A DNA stretch of 64,000 bases from positions 1-64,000 of the forward strand of contig CAKSZL010000005.1 of NCBI GenBank assembly GCA_934525625.1. Direction: 5' to 3'. The notes beneath the pieces were generated by a model, which had not been told where the DNA came from, did no database searches, and worked only from the letters and a program-made list of their open reading frames with translations. The position numbers were made by a program, and so were the translations under genes. Origin of the DNA: an uncultured Burkholderiaceae bacterium (lineage in GTDB: Bacteria; Pseudomonadota; Gammaproteobacteria; Burkholderiales; Burkholderiaceae_B). Shown piece after piece: positions 32,193-41,354 of the stretch. Position 1 is the first letter of the stretch. Each line of letters starts with the position of its first letter.

Positions 32193-33437
32193 TTACCAGC
32201 CCGTCTTGGGCTGGAACGGCTTGCTGCCCTTGACCGTGCTGGGCCAGATCAGGTCGGGCGTACCGTCACGCAGCTGCAGCAAGCCCGTCTGGGTGGAGAG
32301 GTTCTCCACGCCGGTGAACTTGATGGGCCCGAAGATGGTGTCGAAGGTGTCGCTGGCGATCACCTCGCGCAACTTGGCCTTGTCGAGCCCGGCCTTGGCC
32401 ACCGCCTGCTGCAGAATCTGCACCGACACGTACGACTCGGCCGAATCCAGGTAGTCGGGGTTCTCGCCGAACTTCTTCTTGTAGGCCTCGTTGAACACCG
32501 CGCTTTGCTCGTTCAGCGCGGGCGACCAGTGGCCCATGGTAACGATGCCATTGGCGCTGCTGCCCAGCAGCTTGGAGAAGAAGTCCATGCCCGGCCCGAT
32601 CTGCAGGAACTGGAACTTCTGGGTCAGGCCCAGCTCCTTGGCCTGGCGCACGTACAGCGCCGAGTCGTTGGGGTACGAGAGCGAAATGACGGCGTCGGGG
32701 TTGGCCTTCTGCACCTGGGAAAGCTGCACCGTCATGTCCTTGATGTCGGGCGGATACTCGACGTTGACCAGAATCTTGATGCCCTGCGCTTCCAGCGCCG
32801 GCACCAGGAAGTTCTTCATTTCCTTGGAATACGGCAGCACGTTGGCCATCAGGGCCACGCTCTTGAAATCGTTGGCCTTGAGCATGGCCGCCAGTTCCTT
32901 GGCCACGCGGTCGGGGAAGGCTGCCGTGACGAACCAGATGTAGCCGGGCTTCAGGTCGCGCAGCTTGGCCGACGCGGCGGAGTTGCCCACCATCGGAAAC
33001 TTGAAGCGTTCCAGCACGGGCGCGATGGCGGCGTGGATGGACGTGCCCCAGGGCGCCAGCAGCAAGTCGACCTTGTCCTGCGTGATCAGACGCTCGTAGA
33101 TGCGGGCGGCCTGGCCCGGATTGCTTTGGTCGTCATAAACGACGAATTCGATGGGACGCTTGCCCTGGCCACCGATATCCAGTCCGCCGGAGGCGTTCAC
33201 CGCGTCCTTCCAGAGCTCGTAGGAATTGAGTTGCGAAGGCGCGGCGTTGGCGTAAATGCCGGTTCTTGCGATAGAAAAACCGAGACGGATGGGCTCCGCC
33301 CCGCCTGCGGGCGCCTGCGCCCATGCGGCCGTGCCGGCGCCCAGCGTGAAAGCCGCCAGGGCGGCCATCAGGCGGCGCTTCTGATGTTGGAAGGCGGGCC
33401 GAAAGGCGCGGCGCGAGGCCTTGTTTTGCTTATCCAT
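32193..33437 (-). CDS. LIV-type periplasmic binding protein, system 2
   Basis: A 414-residue precursor with a long N-terminal leader: a basic stretch then LMAALAAFTLGAGTAAWA with cleavage before QAPAGG. The mature part begins IRLGFSIARTGIYANAAP and has type I binding-protein motifs (FVVYDDQSNPGQAARIYERL, APWGTSIHAAIAPVLERF). It lies between the FAD monooxygenase gene and livH, so the ligand is probably the monooxygenase substrate or a precursor. The unusually long leader may start at an internal Met (MAALAAF). Confidence 0.88.
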   Translation of the reverse strand: MDKQNKASRRAFRPAFQHQKRRLMAALAAFTLGAGTAAWAQAPAGGAEPIRLGFSIARTGIYANAAPSQLNSYELWKDAVNASGGLDIGGQGKRPIEFVVYDDQSNPGQAARIYERLITQDKVDLLLAPWGTSIHAAIAPVLERFKFPMVGNSAASAKLRDLKPGYIWFVTAAFPDRVAKELAAMLKANDFKSVALMANVLPYSKEMKNFLVPALEAQGIKILVNVEYPPDIKDMTVQLSQVQKANPDAVISLSYPNDSALYVRQAKELGLTQKFQFLQIGPGMDFFSKLLGSSANGIVTMGHWSPALNEQSAVFNEAYKKKFGENPDYLDSAESYVSVQILQQAVAKAGLDKAKLREVIASDTFDTIFGPIKFTGVENLSTQTGLLQLRDGTPDLIWPSTVKGSKPFQPKTGW

Positions 33438-33540
33438 CTTTTGTCTCCTGGTTTTTGAGTGCTGGCTGGATGGGTATTACCGCGAACCGTGAAATCTGCC
33501 GGCCGCTACATGCGGGTTTTGAATACGGGTTGGGCGCCTG

Positions 33541-34734
33541 CTAGCGCGAACATACGGAAAGGTCGCTGGGCTCGGGCGTGGCGCCGGCGGGAACGTGCAC
33601 GGCCGTCTTCATGCGCGCCCGCCCCATTTCCTCGGAGCGGCCGACGATTTTCAAGACATCCGAGCGCACGTCGTCGGGCCAGTCGTTCATCGCCCCCATC
33701 ATGTGCGCCGTGTGCTGCGTGTAATCGGTAAGCGGGCGCTCGCGCGCTTCCCATTGTTCGAGCGCGGCGGGAATGTCGCCGATGCCTTCGTCGGCGGCCA
33801 CCGCGACGCTCAGCGCGTTCATCAGCGCGCAGCCGCCGCCCTGGCCCAGATACGGCGGCATGGCGTGCGCGGCGTCGCCGATGATCGCCACCTTGCCGCT
33901 GCTCCACTTTTTAAGGCTCAGCACCTCGAAGGAATCCCAGCGCCCGGCGCGCAGTTCGGCGATGCGCGTAATCAGCTTGCCCAGATGCGGGAACGAAGCC
34001 TTCCACAATTGCGCATCGATGGGCACGGCGGCCGCGGCGGTGTCGGCGTCTTCGCAGCACATGGCCACGTACAGGTCGGTCTTGCTGGACGGCGTGTACA
34101 GAATGCGGCGCGTGCCCGAGAAATACTCTATGTATTTATCCAGATCGGCGGGGTCGGGCAAGTCGGCGTCGTCGCGCGAAATCAGCATGCGCGTCGCGCC
34201 ATAATGCAGCGGCATGCGGTATTGCAGCAAGCCCAGGGATTCCCTGACCAGCGAGCCCACGCCGTCCGACGCGACGATCAGGTCGGCGCGGCGGCGCTCG
34301 CCGCTCTTGAGCAGGAGCTCACCCTCGGGCGTGGCGCCGACCACCAGCGAGCTGGTGACGATTTCCACCCCTGCCCTGCGGCAGGCGTTGACGAGAGAGC
34401 GGATCAGCGTCTCGCGCAGAATCGTAACCAACTGCCCCTGGCCTTCGCCGTTGATGGGAATGACCTCCATCACTTCGTCCAGATGGTTGCGGGTCTGGAA
34501 GATGCCGCCCACATGCGCGCCGACGATGGCTTCGTCGTGCGCGCCTATGGCGCGCAGCACCTTCAGGCCGTTGCCCCAGATGTAGATGCCCGCGCCGAAA
34601 GCGCGCAGGTCGGGAGCGGCTTCGTGCACCGTGACCGACCAGCCGCGCTGGGCCAATGCGGCCGCGGCGGTCAGGCCGCCTATGCCCGCGCCCGCGATTT
34701 CTGCATGAGGTTTTTTTGCTGAACTCATTGTCAT
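33541..34734 (-). CDS. FAD-dependent aromatic monooxygenase (MHPCO-like)
   Basis: A 397-residue class A flavoprotein hydroxylase. FAD motifs are AEIAGAGIGGLTAAAALAQ (N-terminus), ADLIVASDGVGSLVRE and IIGDAAHAMPPYLGQGGG. The N-terminal LRAFGAGIYIWGNGLKVL and RRILYTPSSKTDLY segments resemble 2-methyl-3-hydroxypyridine-5-carboxylate oxygenase, an N-heteroaromatic enzyme. First gene of the operon that ends with the Hod-type dioxygenase. A 3-hydroxylase for a 4-quinolone (as AqdB and oxoquinaldine 3-monooxygenase do) would supply the dioxygenase substrate. Function beyond the family is inferred. Confidence 0.8.
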   Translation of the reverse strand: MTMSSAKKPHAEIAGAGIGGLTAAAALAQRGWSVTVHEAAPDLRAFGAGIYIWGNGLKVLRAIGAHDEAIVGAHVGGIFQTRNHLDEVMEVIPINGEGQGQLVTILRETLIRSLVNACRRAGVEIVTSSLVVGATPEGELLLKSGERRRADLIVASDGVGSLVRESLGLLQYRMPLHYGATRMLISRDDADLPDPADLDKYIEYFSGTRRILYTPSSKTDLYVAMCCEDADTAAAAVPIDAQLWKASFPHLGKLITRIAELRAGRWDSFEVLSLKKWSSGKVAIIGDAAHAMPPYLGQGGGCALMNALSVAVAADEGIGDIPAALEQWEARERPLTDYTQHTAHMMGAMNDWPDDVRSDVLKIVGRSEEMGRARMKTAVHVPAGATPEPSDLSVCSR

Positions 34735-35059
34735 CCCTTGTACGGCACCAGCGCCGGCGACAGCCGCGCCTTACGATCCGGCGGTTCTGGAAACTTCTTT
34801 TCCCGCCGCCTTTCCACAATAACGATCTGTGGTTATTATTTCGCTTAACCTTGATTCAGGTCAATAGCTACCACTGTTCATTTGTGTAGAAATTCATCGG
34901 GAAAAACCCGCATAAAACAAATTGGAAACCATCTGGATCAAGCAAGAAAAAAGGGACGGACACCGCCGCAAACCCCGGCGCACAGTCGCTTCCCCCGGAC
35001 GTGGCCCGCACCGGAAATGGGCCATGGGTTATAGTCCTGCAGCACTCTTGAAAACCGAC
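34735..35059. promoter_or_regulatory. Divergent region between FAD monooxygenase operon and TetR gene
   Basis: No gene is supported. Inverted repeat AATAAC-GATCTGTG-GTTATT at 34818-34837 lies about 85 bp upstream of the monooxygenase start and is a candidate operator for the TetR protein. The half nearer tetR is GC-rich without a clear element. Confidence 0.4.
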
Positions 35060-35629
35060 ATGGCACAAGTAAAAAAGGACGACGTTCGCGCCGCCATTCT
35101 CGACGCTTCGTTCACGCTGATCTCCGAAAAGGAATACGTCGGCGCGTCGATGCGGCAAATCGCCCGCATGGCCGGCATTTCCAACGCGAACATTTACATC
35201 TACTTCGATTCGAAGATCGACGTATTCTTTTCGCTATACGAGGTGTGGCTGAAAGAAAAGATAGGCCTGCTGGAAGAGCAGGTGGCCCAGGCGGCGACGC
35301 CCCAGGAAAAATGCCGCCGCCTGCTGGATGGCCTGTTCCGCCAGATACCCACGCTGGACAACGGCTTCGCCAACAACTTGATCCAGGCCATTTCCACGAT
35401 AGGCCCCAGCGACCCCTACAAGCCCGAATTGTTCGAATGGCTGAAGGAACGCACCGAGCAGATGCTCAAGGCCTCGGTGCCGGGCCTGCAGAAAGCCCAT
35501 GCCAAGCGCAAGCGGCTGGCCCACTTCATCATCATGACGTTCGACGGCTGTGCGGTGAACTACCGCGTGAACCGGCACTCCCTGCCGGACGAAAAGCTGA
35601 TACAGGATTTGACGCAAATGTTACTTTAG
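35060..35629 (+). CDS. TetR-family transcriptional regulator
   Basis: A 189-residue regulator. The start at 35060 (MAQVKKDDVRAAIL) is preferred to 34922 because the extra residues are Arg-rich and not family-like. The HTH is FTLISEKEYVGASMRQIARMAGISNANIYIYFDSK (the recognition helix is the NIYIYF part). The C-terminal ligand domain is not specific. Divergent from the monooxygenase/transporter/dioxygenase operon, it is the likely controller. It overlaps the convergent AraC gene by 4 bp at the 3' ends. Confidence 0.88.
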   Translation: MAQVKKDDVRAAILDASFTLISEKEYVGASMRQIARMAGISNANIYIYFDSKIDVFFSLYEVWLKEKIGLLEEQVAQAATPQEKCRRLLDGLFRQIPTLDNGFANNLIQAISTIGPSDPYKPELFEWLKERTEQMLKASVPGLQKAHAKRKRLAHFIIMTFDGCAVNYRVNRHSLPDEKLIQDLTQMLL

Positions 35630-36564
35630 CCGCGCTGCTTGAGCACCTGGCTGGGCGGGTGGCCGTAACGCTCGGCGAAGCGCCGCGCAAAATGCGACAG
35701 GTTGTTGAAGCCGCAGGCGAAGGCGGCCTCGCTGACGCTATGGGCGCCGCCCGAACACAGCAAGTCGTTCGCCAGCGCCAGCCGCGATTGGATCAAATAG
35801 TTCTCGAACGAGGTTTCGCCATGCTTGGCGAACAGGCGGTGCAGCGTGCGCACCGATATGCGGCAGGCCGTCGCCACCTGGGCCGCACAAAGGTCGGAAT
35901 CGGCCAGATGCAGTTGCACGTAGCGCTTGACGACCTCGAACGAGGATTCCGTGGCCGACGGCGTGCTGACGCCGGTGTCGACGAAATGCATGCCCAGCAC
36001 GGTGGAAAGCGCGCCCAGCAGCGTCTCCACCGATTGCTGCTGCATGCTGCGCTGGTGATTGGTCAGGTTGGAAACCAGTTCACGCAGCAAGGGAGCCAGC
36101 GCGTCTTCCTTGCGTATGAAAAACGGATGGAATGAGCGCATGAACACCGGCATGTTCGCGCCCAGCAGGTAGCGCGGCAGCACGACCAGACTGCGCTGGA
36201 TCTGCTGCGGAAACGTGATCTCGAACGCCGAGGAGGCGTCCAGCAGGCAGAAGTCGCCCGGCCTTAGCACCCCCTCGCCCAGCCCCTGGGCGATGTGGGC
36301 GGTGCCGCTGCGCTGCAGGCTGAGCACGATGGGATCTTCCGTTTTGCGCCTGGCCTGGGTGCCGGGGCGATAGATGCGGTGCGAGGAATTGCTGAAATTG
36401 ACCAGCTTGACGTCTTGATGCCGGCGGCTGTGCATGGTGCCTTCGAACTGCGGCGCTATCGCCTTGACGTCTATGTCCAGGATGCCGCAGCGCACGGCAT
36501 CGCGCCAGAACTCCAGCGGATTCAGGTTCTGGCGGGTGTTCCAGGTTTGCCAATCGATGGACAT
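35626..36564 (-). CDS. AraC-family transcriptional regulator
   Basis: A 312-residue protein with an N-terminal AraC_binding_2-like domain (residues about 20-180; QRSGTAHIAQG, GDFCLLDASSAFEITFP) and a C-terminal double HTH (CRISVRTLHRLFAKHGETSFENYLI and FACGFNNLSHFARRFAERYGHPPSQV). The FeaR/XylS-like architecture suits activation by an aromatic effector. It lies 114 bp downstream of livF of system 3 with the same orientation and tail-to-tail with the TetR gene. Its target is likely system 3 or the oxidation genes. Confidence 0.9.
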   Translation of the reverse strand: MSIDWQTWNTRQNLNPLEFWRDAVRCGILDIDVKAIAPQFEGTMHSRRHQDVKLVNFSNSSHRIYRPGTQARRKTEDPIVLSLQRSGTAHIAQGLGEGVLRPGDFCLLDASSAFEITFPQQIQRSLVVLPRYLLGANMPVFMRSFHPFFIRKEDALAPLLRELVSNLTNHQRSMQQQSVETLLGALSTVLGMHFVDTGVSTPSATESSFEVVKRYVQLHLADSDLCAAQVATACRISVRTLHRLFAKHGETSFENYLIQSRLALANDLLCSGGAHSVSEAAFACGFNNLSHFARRFAERYGHPPSQVLKQRG

Positions 36565-36678
36565 GGATTTGTGTTGGGCTCAAAACAAGCCGGCGGAGCC
36601 GGACTATGCATTCCAGCTAGCTTAAGCCATGGAAATCCGAGTCTTTACCAGTAATTACCCTTATGCCGCCCGCAGGCG

Positions 36679-37389
36679 CTACACCCCTATGTAGCGCTGC
36701 CAGAGTTCCGGCTGCCCGGCCAGCTCTTGCGAGCTGCCGCGCCAGACCACGTGGCCGCGCTCGACGATGGTGTGTCGGTCGGCCAGCGCCAGCAGGCGCT
36801 GCACGTATTTGTCGATGACGAGGATGGTCTGGCCCTGTTCGCGCAAGGCGGCCAGGCATTGCCAGATTTCCTCGCGTATCAGCGGCGCCAGGCCTTCGGT
36901 GGCCTCGTCCAGAATCAGCAGGTAGGGATTGGTCATCAAGGCCCGCCCTATCGCCAGCATCTGCTGTTCGCCGCCCGACAACTGGTTGCCCATATTGCCG
37001 TGCCGTTCTTCTAGGCGCGGAAACAGATGGTACACACGTTCCAGCGACCAGGGGGCTGCCTGCTGGCAGCGGTTGGCCGCGAAAGCCAGCAGGTTCTCGC
37101 GCACGCTGAGGTTGGGAAATATCTGCCTGCCCTCGGGCACCAGCGCCATCCCCATGCGCGCGATGCGGTCCGGCGCCAAGGCTTCTATTCTTTCGCCGCG
37201 AAAGCGTATGCTGCCGCGCCGCGCACGAGTCAGCCCCATCAGGGAGCGCACCGTGGTGGTCTTGCCCATGCCGTTGCGGCCCAGCAGGGTGGCCGCTTCT
37301 CCGGCGCCTATGGTAAAGCCCACGCCGAACAGCACCTGGCTGGCGCCGTAGGCCGTCTCCACCTGTTCCACTTCCAGCAATGCGCTCAT
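36679..37389 (-). CDS. livF: LIV-type ABC transporter ATPase (LivF), system 3
   Basis: A 236-residue ATPase: Walker A GRNGMGKTTTVR, signature LSGGEQQMLA, Walker B LLILDEATEGLAP and the LivF-like DKYVQ region, where DK replaces the usual EQN. It overlaps livG by 4 bp. It is the last gene of system 3. Confidence 0.9.
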   Translation of the reverse strand: MSALLEVEQVETAYGASQVLFGVGFTIGAGEAATLLGRNGMGKTTTVRSLMGLTRARRGSIRFRGERIEALAPDRIARMGMALVPEGRQIFPNLSVRENLLAFAANRCQQAAPWSLERVYHLFPRLEERHGNMGNQLSGGEQQMLAIGRALMTNPYLLILDEATEGLAPLIREEIWQCLAALREQGQTILVIDKYVQRLLALADRHTIVERGHVVWRGSSQELAGQPELWQRYIGV

Positions 37390-38195
37390 GCCAACTCCTG
37401 TGTGGCCGATGCCATGGCCGCGCCCGGCGTTTGCTCCGCGGCCTCCTCGTCGCCCAGATAGGCGCGCCGCACTTCCGGATGCCGGCGGATGTCCTCCGGC
37501 ACGCCGGTGGCGATGACCTTGCCGAACACCAGCGTGGAGACGCGGTCGGCCAGGCGGAACACGGCGTCCATGTCGTGCTCGACCAGCAGCATCGTGGTTT
37601 CGCCCTTGAGCGAGGACAGCAGCTCGACCATGCGTCCGGATTCGTCCGGCCCCATGCCGGCCATGGGTTCGTCCAGCAGCATCAGGCGCGGCCGCAAGGC
37701 CAGCACCATACCGACCTCCAACTGGCGCTGTTCGCCGTGCGAAAGATTGCCCGCCAGCTTGTCCAGGCCGGCAGCCAGGCCCACCCGCCGCGCCACCTCG
37801 GCGGCGGCGTCAAAGCGTTCGCGCTCGGCCCTGGCCGGACGCCAGAAACCCATGCAGCCGCCCGAACGCGACAGCATTGCCAGCGCCAGGTTGTCCAGCA
37901 CCGACAAGCGCTTGAAGATGGACGTGATCTGGTACGAGCGCACCAGCCCCGCATGCACCCGCCGCGACATGGGCCAGGCGGTGATGTCGGCGCCGTCGAA
38001 GAGTATTTGCCCGGAAGTCGGCGGCAAGGCGCCCGAAAGCTGCTGTATCAGCGTGGTCTTGCCCGCCCCGTTGGGGCCGATCAGCGCGTGCAGCTCGCCC
38101 TGCTCCACCTGGAGATTGGCCTGGTTGGTGGCCACCAGCCCGCCGAAGCGCTTGACCAGGTTGCGCACGTCCAGGATCAAGTTGTTGGCAGTCAT
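37386..38195 (-). CDS. livG: LIV-type ABC transporter ATPase (LivG), system 3
   Basis: A 269-residue ATPase. The start at 38195 (MTANNLILDVRNLVKRFGG) overlaps livM by 4 bp; the upstream open frame is a shadow of livM. Walker A is GPNGAGKTTLIQ, the signature LSHGEQRQLEVGM, Walker B LMLLDEPMAGMGP and the H-loop VEHDMDAVF. Confidence 0.9.
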   Translation of the reverse strand: MTANNLILDVRNLVKRFGGLVATNQANLQVEQGELHALIGPNGAGKTTLIQQLSGALPPTSGQILFDGADITAWPMSRRVHAGLVRSYQITSIFKRLSVLDNLALAMLSRSGGCMGFWRPARAERERFDAAAEVARRVGLAAGLDKLAGNLSHGEQRQLEVGMVLALRPRLMLLDEPMAGMGPDESGRMVELLSSLKGETTMLLVEHDMDAVFRLADRVSTLVFGKVIATGVPEDIRRHPEVRRAYLGDEEAAEQTPGAAMASATQELA

Positions 38196-39175
38196 GCTTT
38201 CGCCTCCCGCGCACGGCGCCAGCCCAGGCGCTGCGGCAAACTGAGCAAACCGTTGGGGGCCGCCAGCACGACCAGCAGCAGCAAGCCGCCCAAATAGAAC
38301 TGCCAATGCACGGTGTAGCCCACCAGCGTTTCCTCTATCAGCAGCAGCGCGGCCGCGCCCAGCAGGCCGCCGTACAGATAGCCCACGCCGCCCAGAATGA
38401 CCATGATCAGCAACATGCCCGACTGGCCCCACTGCATGGCAGCCGGGCTGACGTAGCTGGACTGGTTCGCCAGCAAGGCGCCCGCCAGCGCCGCCAGCGC
38501 GCCGGCCAGCGTAAACGCCGTCAGCTTGTAGCGGTACACCGCAAAGCCCAGGGCCTGCATGCGCGTTTCGTTTTCGCGTATACCCATTAGCACGTGGCCG
38601 AAGCGCGCGTTCAGCAGGCGCTGGATGGCGATGAAGGCCAGCACGAACAGCGCCAGCACCACGTAATAGAAGTGGGTGTCCGAGGAAATATCCAGCCCCA
38701 GGCCCAGTTCCGAGCGCTGCGGCAGCGACATGCCGTCCTCGCCGCCGTAGGCTTTCAATGAAACCATCAAATAGAACAGCATCTGCGCGAAGGCCAGCGT
38801 AATCATGATGAAATACACCCCGCGCGTGCGCAGGCTGATGGCGCCTATCAGCAAAGAGAACAGCGCGCCCAGCGCCACGGCCAGCGGCCAGCCGGCCCAG
38901 GCCGAAACGACGCCGTACTGCATCAAGATGCCCACGGTATAGGCGCCCACGCCCACGAAGGCGGCGTGGCCGAAGCTGACCATGCCCCCGAAGCCCAGGA
39001 TCAGGTTCAGGCTGGTGGCCGCCAGCGCGAAGATCAGAATGCGGCTGGCCACCCCGGTAAAGAAGTCCACCTCCAGCGTCTCGAATATCCACGGCAATGC
39101 CGCCAGCAGCGCCAGCAGCGGCACGGCGACGGCCGCATGCAGGCGATGGTCAAGTATGCTTTTGTGTGACGCCAT
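38192..39175 (-). CDS. livM: LIV-type ABC permease (LivM), system 3
   Basis: A 327-residue permease with LivM signatures GMVSFGHAAFVGVGAYTVG, MGIRENETRMQALG and VILGGVGYLYGGLLGA. It follows the broken livH by 3 bp and overlaps livG by 4 bp. The frame is intact, so only livH is damaged in this system. Confidence 0.92.
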   Translation of the reverse strand: MASHKSILDHRLHAAVAVPLLALLAALPWIFETLEVDFFTGVASRILIFALAATSLNLILGFGGMVSFGHAAFVGVGAYTVGILMQYGVVSAWAGWPLAVALGALFSLLIGAISLRTRGVYFIMITLAFAQMLFYLMVSLKAYGGEDGMSLPQRSELGLGLDISSDTHFYYVVLALFVLAFIAIQRLLNARFGHVLMGIRENETRMQALGFAVYRYKLTAFTLAGALAALAGALLANQSSYVSPAAMQWGQSGMLLIMVILGGVGYLYGGLLGAAALLLIEETLVGYTVHWQFYLGGLLLLVVLAAPNGLLSLPQRLGWRRAREAKA

Positions 39176-39178
39176 GCC

Positions 39179-40099
39179 CTACCCCCTTGCCGGAAACAAG
39201 CCGTCCGGCTTGAAGAACAGAACCGCCGCCATCAGCACGTAGATCAGTATCGACGCGACCGCCGGCCCGGCGTTGGCGGCCAGCTCGGGCGCCATCATCC
39301 GGGCGAACAGCATGGGAATCAGGGTGCGCCCGGCGGTGTCCACCAGGCCTATCAGCAAGGCGCCCAGCAGCGCCCCCCGTATAGAGCCTATGCCGCCGAT
39401 GACGATGACCACGAAAGCCAGAATCAATATGCTTTCGCCCATGCCCACCTGCACCGCCAGAATCGGCCCCAGCATGCCGCCGGCCAGCGCGCACAAGCCC
39501 GCGCCGAACGCGAACAAGGCGGTGAACAGCCAGCGCACGTTGGTGCCCATGGCCAGGGCCATCTAGCGGTTGGAGGCGCCCGCCCGAACCTGCATGCCGA
39601 TGCGGGTGCGTGTGATCAGCAAGTACATCAGGCCGGCCACCAGCAGCCCCACCGCTATGATGAACAGCCGGTAAGCCGAATACGACAAGCCCGGCAGCAG
39701 GCTTACCGGGCCCGCCAGTTCGGCGGGCGGGTTGAGCTGCATGGGCTGCGCGCCCCAGATCATGCGCACCGCTTCGTTGGCCATCAGCAGGATGGCGAAG
39801 GTACCCATCACCTGCGCCAGGTGGTCCCGATGGTAGAAGCGCTGCAAGATGGTCTTTTCCAGCAGCACGCCGATGACGCAGGTGGCGGCGATGCCGCCTC
39901 CCAGCCCCATCCAGAAAGAGCCGCTGGCGGCGGCAATCGTGGCGATCAAGTAAGCGCCTATCATGTACAGCGAACCATGCGCCAAGTTGACCATGTCCAT
40001 GATGCCGAACACCAGCGTCAGGCCGGCCGCCAGCAGAAACAGCATCAGGCCGAACTGCAGGCCGTTCAGCACTTGCTCAAGAAGCAGTATCGAGTCCAT
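39179..40099 (-). pseudogene. livH: LivH permease of system 3, interrupted by an in-frame amber codon
   Basis: Two frames in the same register, 178 codons (40099-39566) and 127 codons (39562-39179), are separated only by TAG at 39565-39563. Read through, they form one normal LivH of about 306 residues: MDMVNLAHGSLYMIGAY, then VRAGASNR-stop-MALAMGTNVRWLF, then VIGGIGSIRGALLGALL and KPDGLFPARG. Homologues usually carry a Glu at the stop position (GASNREMA), so one GAG-to-TAG change explains it. An ATG follows the stop immediately (TAGATG), so re-initiation yielding a two-piece permease is possible. It could also be a sequencing error. Confidence 0.88.
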
Positions 40100-40127
40100 A
40101 TGCAGTCAGTCTCTAGGGTCGGCGGGT

Positions 40128-41306
40128 TCAGCCGCCCATCGCGCATTCTTGCGCGTAGGCGTCGCCATGGCGCTCGAACACGGTGCCCACCAGCTTGTTG
40201 GTCACGCGCCCCTTGTCGTCCTTGACGACCTGGCGCAGGTAGTAGTTCTGGATGGGGAAGTGATTGCTGTTGAACGCGAACGGCCCGCGCACCGAGGTGA
40301 AGTCGGCCTGTTTCAAGGCCTTGCCCAGCGCTTCCTTGTCTTTCAGGTTGCCGTTCACCTGCTTGATGGCCGAAGCGATCAGCTGCGCGGTGTCGTAGCC
40401 GCGCGCGGCATACGAGGACGGCATGCGCCCGTAGGCTTGCTGGAAGTCGGCCACGAAGCGCTGGTTGGCTTCGTTGGGCAGGTCGTGCGCCCACAGGTCG
40501 GCGTTGAACATGCCCACGGCGGCTTCGCCCACGGCCGGCAAGACGTCCTCGTCGGCCGAGAAGCCCGGGCCGAACAGCGCCACCTTCTCGCCCAGGCCCG
40601 CGCTGCTGAACTGCTTGATGAAGTTGATGCCCAGGCCGCCCGGCAGGAAGAAGAACAGCGCGTCCGCGCCCGAGGCGCGTATCTGCGACAGCTCGGTGCC
40701 GTAGTCCAGTTGCTGCAAGGGTGTGAGTATCTCGGCCGCCACCTCGCCCTTGTAGTAGCGCTTGAAGCCGTCGATGGCGTCGCGGCCGCCCGGATAATTG
40801 GGCGCCAGCAAGGCCACCTTCTTGAAGCCGCGGTCTTGCACGACCTGGCCCACGGCCTCGTGCATGTTGTCGTTCTGGTACGAAGCGCTGAAGAAGTACG
40901 GATTGCATTGCTTGCCGGCAAGCTGCGACGGCCCGGCATTGGGGCTGACGTAGTAGGTCTTGCTGGCGAAAATGGGCGGCGCCACGGCCAGCATCACGTT
41001 GGAAAACACGATGCCCGTCATGAAGTCCACTTTTTCGCGCTTGAGCAGGCGGTCGGTGGTCTGCTTGGCGGCATCCGGGCTTTGCTGGTCGTCCACGATG
41101 ATGACCTTGGCCTCCATTCCACCCAGCTTACCCTCGTTGTGCTTCAAGGCAAGATTGAAGCCATCGCGTATGTCTATGCCCAGCGCCGAGGCCGGCCCCG
41201 ACAGCGTGTTCAGGAAACCTATCTTCACGGCATCCGCCCAAGCCGGCTGGGCCACGCCCAACGCCGCTATCAATGCCGCCGTGCCTGCAATCCGAAACGT
41301 CTTCAT
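40128..41306 (-). CDS. LIV-type periplasmic binding protein, system 3
   Basis: A 392-residue precursor with signal peptide cleaved after AQPAWA. The mature protein starts AVKIGFLNTLSGPASALGI. It is clearly paralogous to the orphan protein at 55295-56473: both share KLGGM/V.AK, GPS.LAGK/TAGK, DGFKRYYKGE/SGFKRFFKGE, FPIQNYY/YPIQNYH and end in ECAMGG/ECPLGG. This subgroup is common in aromatic operons. It is encoded 28 bp before the damaged livH. Confidence 0.9.
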   Translation of the reverse strand: MKTFRIAGTAALIAALGVAQPAWADAVKIGFLNTLSGPASALGIDIRDGFNLALKHNEGKLGGMEAKVIIVDDQQSPDAAKQTTDRLLKREKVDFMTGIVFSNVMLAVAPPIFASKTYYVSPNAGPSQLAGKQCNPYFFSASYQNDNMHEAVGQVVQDRGFKKVALLAPNYPGGRDAIDGFKRYYKGEVAAEILTPLQQLDYGTELSQIRASGADALFFFLPGGLGINFIKQFSSAGLGEKVALFGPGFSADEDVLPAVGEAAVGMFNADLWAHDLPNEANQRFVADFQQAYGRMPSSYAARGYDTAQLIASAIKQVNGNLKDKEALGKALKQADFTSVRGPFAFNSNHFPIQNYYLRQVVKDDKGRVTNKLVGTVFERHGDAYAQECAMGG

Positions 41307-41354
41307 GTTGTGCTCCTGTCTTGTTTTATGATGCGGAAGAAACGGGAAACGGCA

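Noticed and set aside
39179..39562. A separate small permease gene after livH
   Set aside because: It is in the same frame as the preceding part and continues the LivH fold without gap; better explained as one gene with a nonsense codon.
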